DNA of 64,000 nucleotides, taken from positions 310,001 through 374,000 of the forward strand of contig NZ_BAOS01000028.1 of NCBI RefSeq assembly GCF_002443295.1, read 5' to 3'. Positions 44,647-52,726 of this stretch are shown here, one piece after another. Under the pieces are notes generated by a model. It made no database searches. It was not told the DNA's origin and worked only from the letters and a program-made list of their open reading frames with translations. A program made the position numbers and the translations under genes. Positions within the stretch are counted from its first letter, which is position 1; every line of letters starts with the position of its first letter. The DNA is from Candidatus Scalindua japonica (lineage in GTDB: Bacteria > Planctomycetota > Brocadiia > Brocadiales > Scalinduaceae).

Positions 44647-45795
44647 ATGAAATCAAGAAATAATTATCTTGACCGCTTTTTGGTATTTGCAGTGCTTTTT
44701 GTGATATTGCAGACAGGTTGTTCCACTGCCGTGAAAAGACCGCTTCTATTACCTGCAAAAGCGGGCTTAGGTTTGTCTGAAATTTTAAATCCAAACCAAT
44801 TTCCAGATTTCAGGGATGATTATGACAAAGAACTTTTACTACAGTGCATAAGCAACAGTATAGAATATTTTAAAAAGATAAAATATTATCCAGATTCCTT
44901 CAGTTCAATAGGCTTTACTCCTGAGAACCAGATAGAAACATTAGAGTTTTTCCGGGATGGATACAATAGATATAATAATTCTCAGGAGTTAAATGAATTT
45001 GTTTCAAATAACTTCAGGGTTTTTCAGGCTGTTGGAAAAAGTTATAAAGGGCAAGTCCATTTTACCGGTTACGGGACACCTATTTATGATGGAAGCTTAA
45101 CACCTACAGATACATTTCGTTACCCACTTTATGGGAAACCAGCTGATTTCAGAAAACCATACTTTACCCGCAGTGAAATAGAGGAGCGTGATCTGCTGAG
45201 AGGTACTGAAATAGCTTATCTCAAGACAAAACTCGAAGCCTATCTCATCCATGTTCAGGGTTCCGGGCAGATCAGGCTTGCATCAGGAGAGAAAGTTTAT
45301 GTTGGATATGCCGGAAATTCAGGACACTCATATACGAGCATTGGTCAGTTGTTAGTTAATGACGGCAAGGTCAGGGCAGAAGAACTGACCCTTCCCGTGT
45401 TAATAGAATATTTTGACCGGCATCCTGATGAATTGGACTATTATCTAAAGCAGAACGATCGGTATATCTTTTTCAAAAAAGTACCTCACGCGGTTCCCCA
45501 CGGTTCTATAGGTGTGCCTGTAACACCTATGCGGAGTATTGCAACTGATAAAAAAGTCTTTCCTCCTGGAGGATTGGCTTTTGTCGCAATCGGAACAGAA
45601 AGGCCGGGAGGGGCCGGCAGATCAGGGGATAAGTGGCATGTGGAAAAATCATTCTTTGTTCTCGATCAAGATACAGGGAGCGCCATAAAAACATCTGCCA
45701 GAGCGGACGTTTTTTTTGGAATAGGTGATGATGCCATGTATAAAGCGGGAAATTTAAATACCTATGGTAAGCTTTATTATCTATTAAAAAAGTAA
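44647..45795 (+). CDS. mltA: Membrane-bound lytic murein transglycosylase MltA
   Basis: MltA cleaves peptidoglycan glycan strands to 1,6-anhydro ends. The start at ATG 44647 gives a lipoprotein signal (FLVFAVLFVILQTGC, Cys about residue 25). The MltA barrel domain spans the middle (GYGTPIYDGSLTPT, PLYGKPADFRKPYFTRSEI, AYLIHVQGSGQIRLASGEKV), and the 3D domain with the catalytic Asp region is at the end (DQDTGSAIKTSARADVFFG). The frame extends to TTG 44581, which would bury the signal and is less likely. The enzyme complements the wall-synthesis cluster. Confidence 0.92.
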   Translation: MKSRNNYLDRFLVFAVLFVILQTGCSTAVKRPLLLPAKAGLGLSEILNPNQFPDFRDDYDKELLLQCISNSIEYFKKIKYYPDSFSSIGFTPENQIETLEFFRDGYNRYNNSQELNEFVSNNFRVFQAVGKSYKGQVHFTGYGTPIYDGSLTPTDTFRYPLYGKPADFRKPYFTRSEIEERDLLRGTEIAYLKTKLEAYLIHVQGSGQIRLASGEKVYVGYAGNSGHSYTSIGQLLVNDGKVRAEELTLPVLIEYFDRHPDELDYYLKQNDRYIFFKKVPHAVPHGSIGVPVTPMRSIATDKKVFPPGGLAFVAIGTERPGGAGRSGDKWHVEKSFFVLDQDTGSAIKTSARADVFFGIGDDAMYKAGNLNTYGKLYYLLKK

Positions 45796-45892
45796 AGAAG
45801 GAAAATCAGTTAGTTCTTTAAAAATTGAGGAAGGCTCATGAAATATTCACCTCCTCTTAACTTAATTTATAGAGATCTGGCTCAACTGGAAA

Positions 45893-46660
45893 ATGAAAAA
45901 AACAGCTTTAAACGCGGCTAATGAGGCAGGGAAAATAATACTGCGTTATTACTCAAAAAATGTAAATGCCATTAGTAAAAAAAACACTTACGACCTGGTT
46001 ACAAAGGCGGACATTGATTCTGAGAAGAAAATTATCAGTACAATAAAAAACAAGTACCCCGGGCACTCTATATTAACAGAAGAGTCTGGTGAAGAGATAA
46101 CCAATTCTGAATATTGCTGGGTTATAGATCCGCTGGATGGAACAAATAATTTCTATCATAAATTCCCAATGTTTTGTGTATCAATCGCCTTGTATAAAAA
46201 AGGGAAACCTCTGATAGGTGTAGTTTTTGATCCGATTAAGGATGAGTTGTTTTGTGCCGAAAAGAACAAGGGTGCGTCTCTTAATAATAAAAAAATCAAA
46301 GTTTCAACTGTTAATAAACTAAATAAATCATTGCTGGCCCTGGGGTTTTATTATGAGAGGGGCTTATTGATGAGAAAAAGCCTTGGTCAGATGAAAAAGT
46401 TTTTTTACGAAAATGTCCATGGCATCAGAAGAACGGGTTCGGCAGCTTTGGATCTTTGTTATACTGCATGCGGGAGATTTGACGGATACTGGGAATTAAA
46501 GTTGAATCCATGGGACTACGCAGCAGGCAGTTTGATTTTGATGGAAGCCGGAGGAAGGATTACAGATGTGCAAGGTAAAAAATATAACCTGATGATTGGA
46601 AACGTTGCTGCTTCAAATGGAAAAATCCACAAATATATGTTAGAGATCTTAACGCAATAG
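45893..46660 (+). CDS. suhB: Inositol-1-monophosphatase family protein (SuhB-like)
   Basis: Metal-binding motifs of the family are present: LTEESGEE near residue 65, DPLDGTNNFYHKFPMF near 83-98 and WDYAAGSLILMEAGG near 208. This family hydrolyses inositol phosphate or, in some members, 3'-phosphoadenosine phosphates or fructose bisphosphate. The length of 255 residues is typical. The gene stands 97 bases behind mltA on the same strand. Confidence 0.88.
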   Translation: MKKTALNAANEAGKIILRYYSKNVNAISKKNTYDLVTKADIDSEKKIISTIKNKYPGHSILTEESGEEITNSEYCWVIDPLDGTNNFYHKFPMFCVSIALYKKGKPLIGVVFDPIKDELFCAEKNKGASLNNKKIKVSTVNKLNKSLLALGFYYERGLLMRKSLGQMKKFFYENVHGIRRTGSAALDLCYTACGRFDGYWELKLNPWDYAAGSLILMEAGGRITDVQGKKYNLMIGNVAASNGKIHKYMLEILTQ

Positions 46661-46769
46661 ACTGACAGAATTTCTTTCAGGATTTAATCCTCATTAAATA
46701 TTTTTTTATAATGTAGAGAAATCTGAAATATTAAGCTTTTCGTTAAATTGTAATGTAACACCCAATTCC

Positions 46770-47864
46770 TCACCTGAATTTTAGTGTGGCATCATTGTCT
46801 TCCTTGCTGCCATGACAGTAAGCCAGTGTTTCTGCTGCACTACCCCCTGCATATTCTTCTGCATTTTTGCTTGTCAACAGGTGGTGTTTTCCCAGTTTTA
46901 TAATTCTCTGGTCTCTGACCTGATGAAACTCTAACCTTGCTTCATTTTTATTAATGGTTATCGTCCTGAAGGCGTGCGGGTATTGGACGGTTGCCGGAGA
47001 TGCAATATAGTGAAGCCCTGCTATTGTCTGGACCTTTGAGACGTGATGGTGTCCCATCAGACATGCTTTTACCTGAGGGGAGTTTTCAAGAATAGTATTG
47101 ACTTTCTGGTGGTCCTTCAAGAGATATTTCTTTTCCCATTTTTGAATGTCTCTGTTCCCCCATGTAGGAAGGAGGAGATGATGACTGAGAGTAACGATTA
47201 TATCATTTGGATATTTTGCGATCTCTTTCTTAAGCCATTTGAGTCCGTCCTCAGGGATTTCACCGTTATCATGACCTTCTATAGTAGTGTCCAGACCCAA
47301 GATTCTCAAGCCTGGTACAGGTGATATGCTCCATGAATACTTTGCTAAGTCAAGTCCGTGTCCCTTCATCTTTTCGGCATACTGTTTCTTTGACAGTGCG
47401 ATACCGGGAGGAATGGGAGATACCTCGCGATTACCGAATTGGGCGAAATAAGGCACCTTTACACTTGACATAATATTCATAAACTCGTCAAATCCTTTTG
47501 TACCGGGGTCTGTATTGTTTATATTGTCCCCACCGAATAGGATACAGTCTATGTCAGGCATATCGTTGACCTGGGCAATTACATCCCTGAATATGTTGAA
47601 GCTTTCTTCCTTCAGGGCGGTGCCATTCTTTCCTGTAAATGTAACATGAGTATCAGTAATGTGGGCAAGCTTAATGTCCTTCTTTCTTCCTGACTTTGTG
47701 TCTCGGCTTTTCTTAGATACAGTTGTACAACCAGTAAAATTTCCTACCAGCAGGCCCCCAATAAAGACCGCTTTACCAACGCCTAAACCGTACTTCACAA
47801 AACTCCTTCTATTTAACCCCTCTTCCAAATCGGATGTCAGATTATGCGCTGTTTTATCAGCCAT
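46770..47864 (-). CDS. Tat-exported metallophosphoesterase lipoprotein
   Basis: The start ATG 47864 has AAGGAAGG nine bases upstream; the 17-residue longer frame is unnecessary. A twin-arginine signal (NRRSFVKYGLGVGKAVFIGG) ends near a lipobox-like FTGC. The calcineurin-type phosphoesterase motifs follow in order: HITDTHV, FGGDNINN, FGNRE, LSHHLLLP and MGHHHVSK. Export by Tat fits a metal cofactor loaded in the cytoplasm. The substrate is unknown. Confidence 0.88.
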   Translation of the reverse strand: MADKTAHNLTSDLEEGLNRRSFVKYGLGVGKAVFIGGLLVGNFTGCTTVSKKSRDTKSGRKKDIKLAHITDTHVTFTGKNGTALKEESFNIFRDVIAQVNDMPDIDCILFGGDNINNTDPGTKGFDEFMNIMSSVKVPYFAQFGNREVSPIPPGIALSKKQYAEKMKGHGLDLAKYSWSISPVPGLRILGLDTTIEGHDNGEIPEDGLKWLKKEIAKYPNDIIVTLSHHLLLPTWGNRDIQKWEKKYLLKDHQKVNTILENSPQVKACLMGHHHVSKVQTIAGLHYIASPATVQYPHAFRTITINKNEARLEFHQVRDQRIIKLGKHHLLTSKNAEEYAGGSAAETLAYCHGSKEDNDATLKFR

Positions 47865-48051
47865 TTTTTTGTCCTTCCTTGAACTGATTCTTTTGATGTA
47901 TTGAAATCTCAAAGCTAAGATTCTTCGGTCGTTTCTCCATCAGAATGAAAACCTTGCATGTCACTCTGAATGTGGCGAAGCATAATGAATAATGTAAATC
48001 ATTGATGAAATTCAAAAGGCAACTTTCGTGATATTTCGTGGGAAAAAGTTT

Positions 48052-48210
48052 TTATGGCTCTCTCGTTTCTCTCAGCCTTCCCAAATAAGCTTTTATCTTG
48101 TCCTCCTCTTCTATTACCACTGTTCTTGTGGCTAGAGCAAATGGGTCTTGCCTGTCATGTGTTAAATAAATCATAGCTATGGCAAGTTCTTCCTGCAAAT
48201 AAGAATACCG
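48052..48210 (-). pseudogene. Relic of an ABC-transporter ATPase (C-terminal piece)
   Basis: Reading the minus strand gives Glu-Glu-Leu, then AIAMIYLTHDRQDPFALATR and TVVIEEEDKI, closely resembling the H-loop region of sugar/polyamine-type ABC ATPases (consensus IYVTHDQxEAxxLADRIVVM, xGKI). The frame ends at TAA 48052 and is cut off upstream by TAA near 48213. Walker A, signature motif and the rest are missing, so only a 50-codon remnant survives between the phosphoesterase and rhomboid genes. Confidence 0.6.
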
Positions 48211-48257
48211 TTATATATAGAGTAAGTCTTTTCACCATTTGTCAGATCATGATTTCT

Positions 48258-48806
48258 CTATTTTTTTGTTTTTTCCAGACGAGCGGCAAGGGCTCCGGCA
48301 AGTAGACCAAAGAGATGGCCTTCCCAGGAAACTTGTGAAAATGATGGCAACAGGCCCCATATAATACCTCCATAAAGAAAGACGGTAACAACCGCAATAA
48401 TAACCGATTTCAAACTGCGATTATACCAGGCATACATTACCAGATAACTAAAATATCCAAAGATCAAAGCACTGGCACCTACATGACAAGAGGGGCGAGC
48501 AAATAGCCATAGAGCTAGGCCGCTGACAAAAATAATGATAATAGATATTTTTAAAAATGTTTGTTTGCCGTACAGCATAACAAATCCTCCGAGGATAGCC
48601 AATGGTATGGTATTCATCATCGTGTGGATTAAGCCTGCATGCAGAAAAGGACTTAAGGGGATTCCTATAAGCCCTTTTAATGTTCGTGGAAGGATGCCCC
48701 AATCGGAAAGATGGCGGCCTGTTGAAAAATTAATTAATTCAATGATCCAGATTAATACTACAAATCCGATAATCCAGTATAAATTCTTTTTTACCGAGGC
48801 GTTCAT
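48258..48806 (-). CDS. Rhomboid-family membrane protein
   Basis: Six hydrophobic segments in 182 residues, with the rhomboid signatures SPFLHAGLIHTMMN (loop and Asn), the nucleophile Ser in HVGASALIFGY and the catalytic His in VSWEGHLFGLLAGALAA. The serine-histidine dyad is intact, so it is probably an active intramembrane protease; substrates are unknown. The minimal six-helix form is typical of bacterial GlpG-like proteins without a cytoplasmic domain. Confidence 0.88.
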   Translation of the reverse strand: MNASVKKNLYWIIGFVVLIWIIELINFSTGRHLSDWGILPRTLKGLIGIPLSPFLHAGLIHTMMNTIPLAILGGFVMLYGKQTFLKISIIIIFVSGLALWLFARPSCHVGASALIFGYFSYLVMYAWYNRSLKSVIIAVVTVFLYGGIIWGLLPSFSQVSWEGHLFGLLAGALAARLEKTKK

Positions 48807-48966
48807 TTTGCTGTATTAATGATAAGTGACCTTTGAAGTTGCTGAAATTTTTGAGGAAATAGTTGCGGGAGGGTGAGCGATATTGCCTGTGACAGCATTT
48901 CCTGATCAATCGTAATAAATGGGTAACAACCTCATAGCCAAAGCCGAAGGCAGCCTGACTTTCGTA

Positions 48967-49239
48967 TTAGTGTGACTTCTGAGGCATACTTTCTTGTTCT
49001 TCCGAAATCAGGTTCTTAATTTCACCGGATTTGATTTTAGTAACAACCTGCTTTGTAACATTCGGCTTTAGAATATAACCTATACCAAGGGCGCCAATAA
49101 CGACTAATGATATCCAGAATATCAATGATATACTTTGTCGCAGGATCTTATAAATCCCAAAGAGGGCAAGTAGGCCACAGGAAAAAATAATTGCCCATGA
49201 TTTCAAATCCAAATCCGATATGTTTATGGTTTCATTCAT
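48967..49239 (-). CDS. Small hypothetical membrane protein
   Basis: The 90-residue product has two hydrophobic segments (SWAIIFSCGLLALFGIYKIL and SLIFWISLVVIGALGIGYIL) and a basic-then-acidic C-terminal tail ending in EEQESMPQKSH. No family is recognised. It is on the same strand as the rhomboid gene, 160 bases upstream of it. A real gene is likely from the regular membrane pattern, but there is no functional clue. Confidence 0.6.
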   Translation of the reverse strand: MNETINISDLDLKSWAIIFSCGLLALFGIYKILRQSISLIFWISLVVIGALGIGYILKPNVTKQVVTKIKSGEIKNLISEEQESMPQKSH

Positions 49240-49368
49240 GATATTAAAAGTGTTGTATCTTTTTTTTTAAAATATAATAAGCTTTGTTAGTGTAAGTTTC
49301 ACAATAAGGCAAGTCAAGAACAAATTCTGTACAGAAAAGTTAGCATATCAAGGTTGAAGATTTCAATG

Positions 49369-50532
49369 CTATCCGGAAGCGTCCGGATAGTACCCTTCAA
49401 TTTCACTAACAAGTCCCGGTTCAGACATACTCCTTAGCCCAATCAGTTCAGGTTTATCAACCCCTTTGTGCTGAATCAAGACCTTAAACGTATCACCCAT
49501 CCCGCCCGGCAGGAAGAGATTTTTCATTGTCAGGAGTTTGTTGAAATCTCCCTGGCTCTCATTCATCTTATTGAGGATACCAAGTGCAATTAAAAAGTTT
49601 GACTGTCTGGTAAAACCGGTTGTACTTAGTTCTAATCTATTCCCCTCATGCATCAGACTGCTGAAATTTACATGAGATGTTATGTCCTGATTGCCAACTC
49701 TTTCGTACGGGTTCTCATTTGTTGTGTGCTTGTAATAACACATTAACGCTCCCGTGTGCCTCTCTTCAGAATAGAGCTCTTCGGCCAGATGACCATAATC
49801 TATTGTGATAATAAAGCCACGGTTCAGGTAATGTGATAAATTTTTTACCCAGACGATAGCTTTTAAGTTCACCTCTGCCCGTTGTCCCTCTTTCAGATCT
49901 ATTTTTAATGCACTAAAATAATCCAGTAGTTCCTGACATGACAGTTCTTCTACTGTCTCACAAAATAGATCGTCTTTAATTGTTACATAAATTTCCTTTA
50001 AGCAGTTATTTTCTACTACCACCTGATGAACAGGAAGCGAATCAACAAACTCGTTTGATAAAAAACACCCTTCAATCGGATCAAATGAAAAACCGTCTTC
50101 AGAAAAAAACTCCCACGATACTTTCTCTTCCAAGCCTTTTAAGGTGTTAGATTGCCTTCCAATCAGATCCTTGCTTATCTCAACTATCCTGTAAGTAATC
50201 ATCTGAAAGAATTCGGGATATTCATTCCTTATACAATTAAGTAAATCATAACAGAGCCAGCCTTTACCGGCGCCTATCTCAACAATCGTAAACCGTCCAC
50301 TCCCCATGAGCCGCCACATCTGTTCCATCTGTTTCGCAATAAGCTCGCCAAATACGGGATGAACATCTGAACTGGTATAATAGTCACCTTTTTTACCGAT
50401 CTTCTCCTTATTGGCAGTGTAGTATCCGTATTCAGGATGATAAAGTACTGATTCCATAAAATCAGCAAATGTTATCTTTCCTCTCCTGTTTATCAAATCT
50501 ATAATCTCTTTCCTTAAATCCTGATTATCCAT
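49369..50532 (-). CDS. MidA/NDUFAF7-family SAM-dependent methyltransferase
   Basis: Family signatures are ITFADFMESVLYHPEYGYYT, KKGDYYTSSDVHPVFGELIA, the SAM loop VEIGAGKGWLCYDLL, SNEFVDSLPVHQV and TIDYGHLAEELY. The mitochondrial member NDUFAF7 methylates an Arg of a complex I subunit; bacterial targets are not known. The length of 387 residues is normal. Confidence 0.88.
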   Translation of the reverse strand: MDNQDLRKEIIDLINRRGKITFADFMESVLYHPEYGYYTANKEKIGKKGDYYTSSDVHPVFGELIAKQMEQMWRLMGSGRFTIVEIGAGKGWLCYDLLNCIRNEYPEFFQMITYRIVEISKDLIGRQSNTLKGLEEKVSWEFFSEDGFSFDPIEGCFLSNEFVDSLPVHQVVVENNCLKEIYVTIKDDLFCETVEELSCQELLDYFSALKIDLKEGQRAEVNLKAIVWVKNLSHYLNRGFIITIDYGHLAEELYSEERHTGALMCYYKHTTNENPYERVGNQDITSHVNFSSLMHEGNRLELSTTGFTRQSNFLIALGILNKMNESQGDFNKLLTMKNLFLPGGMGDTFKVLIQHKGVDKPELIGLRSMSEPGLVSEIEGYYPDASG

Positions 50533-50872
50533 GAAGAGATGATATCAGAAACCGTATATATTTTCTAAGATTTAATGTGGATGAGTAGGGAATCAAAAAA
50601 TAACCAGACACGAATTACACGAAAAGAGATGAAAGAAGTAATACCTCTTAAGAAAGCAGGAATTAGAGGAAAAGTTTAGAATCCCGGGTTTTGTTTTGAA
50701 TATTTCTTCCTGAATTTCCTGCATTCCTTAGCGGATAAATTTTCTGTATGTTTTGTGCGTTTCTTGATGATAGAAATATGTTAATATGATATTCAAAATC
50801 AGTTTTCCCGCCTGAATGAAGAAGTCGGGCAGGTATCTGAGTGAATCTGTGTCCTGGTTTAATCTGATCATT

Positions 50873-51625
50873 ATGAAACTTACCATTCTCGGTTCAGGAA
50901 CCGCTATTGTTACGGCAAGGAGAGGCCCTTCAGGCTATCTCATCAAGATAGAGGACAAGACACTGCTGCTTGACGGCGGCTCCGGCACCCTGAGAAAGAT
51001 TGCTGAAGCATCGTCAAGCTTCAAAGAGATTGATTATGCAATTTATACACACCTCCATCCGGACCATGTTACAGACCTTATCTCACTCCTGTTTGCACTG
51101 ATGATACCTAGTAACTATAAAAGTAAAGATCTTACCGTAGTCGGTCCTGCCGGAATGAAAGAGTTTTACCGGAACCTGTCGAAAACATTCAATAATGTTA
51201 TTGAACCAAGGGGATATGAACTCACGATTAATGAATTATCCGGAGGCTATCTGGACTTCGAAAACTTCAGAATTACTTCAAGCCTCATTAAGCACCACGA
51301 AGGAAGTCTCGCGTATCGCATTGAATCAAAAGAGGGAAAGAGCATAGTATACTCCGGAGATACTGATTATTGTGAAAATATTGTTGATCTGGCACGTGAC
51401 GTAGACGTGTTGTTGCTGGAGTGTTCATACCCGGGACACATAAAGGTGGAAGGTCACCTTAACTCCACGCTTGCGGGCAAGGTAGCAAGGGAGTCAAACT
51501 GTAAGAAGCTTGTCCTGACACACTTCTATCCAATATGTGATGAATACGATATACTGGGAGAATGCAGAGAGGAATTCAGCGGGGAGGTAGTATTGGCCGA
51601 GGACTTAATGACTATTGAAGTTTAA
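50873..51625 (+). CDS. Metallo-beta-lactamase-fold hydrolase, RNase Z-like
   Basis: The start ATG 50873 gives the normal N-terminus KLTILGSGTAIVTARRGPSG; the longer frame to 50816 is not needed. Zinc ligands are in YTHLHPDHVTDLI (HxHxDH), LIKHHEGSLAYRI, YSGDTDYCENI and LTHFYPICDEY. This short ELAC/RNase Z-like form of 250 residues lacks the exosite of true tRNase Z, so phosphodiesterase or other hydrolase activity is equally possible. Confidence 0.83.
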   Translation: MKLTILGSGTAIVTARRGPSGYLIKIEDKTLLLDGGSGTLRKIAEASSSFKEIDYAIYTHLHPDHVTDLISLLFALMIPSNYKSKDLTVVGPAGMKEFYRNLSKTFNNVIEPRGYELTINELSGGYLDFENFRITSSLIKHHEGSLAYRIESKEGKSIVYSGDTDYCENIVDLARDVDVLLLECSYPGHIKVEGHLNSTLAGKVARESNCKKLVLTHFYPICDEYDILGECREEFSGEVVLAEDLMTIEV

Positions 51626-51930
51626 CCATAAGTTACAAATACCTCCATTCCAGGAAGTGGTTCTTCCCTACCAAATTTTTTATCGTCACACCCAGCAACA
51701 AGGTTACATATTGCATGTTATGCGCGGAGAGAGGCAACTACGTAAATATGTGCTTAATGAACGATTGGAAGAAAATAGCTGACAAATCAGATGGAAAAAC
51801 AACAGGTCCGGACCATGTTAATGCAATAAGAATAGTTATACCTTCAAGTAACATTTCCCATTCTCGGTTTATCTCTTCCTGTATTTCTTTACGGTTATAT
51901 AAATAGGCACCTGATCAATTCAGGTAATAA
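51626..51930. other. Intergenic gap
   Basis: A 63-codon frame at 51715-51906 has no recognisable relative or ribosome site and is not called. The region otherwise holds nothing identifiable up to the terminator at 51936. Confidence 0.3.
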
Positions 51931-51935
51931 ACAAA

Positions 51936-51975
51936 AAAGGCGTTCCTGCATATTGTTTAACACAGGTACGCCTTT
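51936..51975 (-). terminator. Terminator of the Cys-rich protein gene
   Basis: AAAGGCGTTCCTG (51936-51948) and CAGGTACGCCTTT (51963-51975) form a 13-bp stem with one mismatch. Read on the minus strand, the stem is followed by a TTTTTTGTTT tail, the correct polarity to stop the gene at 52015-52416. Confidence 0.75.
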
Positions 51976-52014
51976 AGTAATGATACCTTTTAGTATTATA
52001 TTATATAAAGTATT

Positions 52015-52416
52015 TTAATAATACCCTTCTCCACGTTGCTTTCTTTTTGGAGGTTCTGCCTTGTGAGTCTCCCTTTTTCTTTTCACTTTTGAATATTTGT
52101 CAGGGTTTTTATTGTATGCGTTTAAACAACCCTGGCAGCATAAATGCATAGTTTCTCCAGCGTGCCTTGTCTCTACCTGCTGTCCCTTACTGTCTGCCGG
52201 TTGTCCACAAACAGCGCATGGATTATCGGTGGCAGATGTTTGTTTAATACAACCCTTTTCAGCGCACTCTTCATTACATTTATGGGCCTCTTGCTGGTTA
52301 CACTCTTTCGTTTCTTTCTTAACTCCGCAACAACTCTCAGCAAATATCGTAGTATTAGCAGTTGCCATCACAAACGCGAGAACGACCGCACCTGTAAAAA
52401 ATCCAATTCTCTTCAT
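52015..52416 (-). CDS. Exported Cys-rich metal-binding protein with TRASH/YHS-like domain
   Basis: A signal peptide (TGAVVLAFVMATANTTIFA) is followed by a Cys-rich stretch (ESCCGVKKETKECNQQ, CNEECAEKGC) and then a TRASH/YHS-type motif: NPCAVCGQPAD and MHLCCQGCLNAYNKNPDKY. Such domains bind copper, zinc or other soft metals. The C-terminus is Lys/Arg-rich. A periplasmic metal-sensing or sequestering role is likely, but no transporter or regulator is adjacent. Confidence 0.75.
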   Translation of the reverse strand: MKRIGFFTGAVVLAFVMATANTTIFAESCCGVKKETKECNQQEAHKCNEECAEKGCIKQTSATDNPCAVCGQPADSKGQQVETRHAGETMHLCCQGCLNAYNKNPDKYSKVKRKRETHKAEPPKRKQRGEGYY

Positions 52417-52726
52417 TAGTTTTCTCCTTTAAATTTAAATATTAAATATAAAATGGTAACTTAAAATGAATTCTAAACTGTTACTATTGTTTAACATTTA
52501 ATATGACCAATTAGTTCCTTAATTTCAAGTAAATAAATCGGTAATTACCTCTATGTTCTTATGTTTAATTAACTTGTAACATTCCATCGACTAAATACTA
52601 AAACATCATTACAGATCTCAAAGGTTTTGTTTGCATTCTTTATTTCTTTATGTAAAATTAAATCTCATTTTTACATATTTCTTACATAATACGCAGATAA
52701 CAATAATATCTATATAATAATACAAA
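52417..52726. other. AT-rich divergent intergenic region
   Basis: The 310-base gap separates the Cys-rich protein gene from the formate dehydrogenase gene and must contain both promoters. It is extremely AT-rich, with many TATA-like words, and no single promoter can be chosen with confidence. No gene is seen. Confidence 0.35.

Noticed and set aside
51715-51906. 63-codon frame between the MBL-fold gene and the Cys-rich protein gene
   Set aside because: No ribosome site and no recognisable domain.
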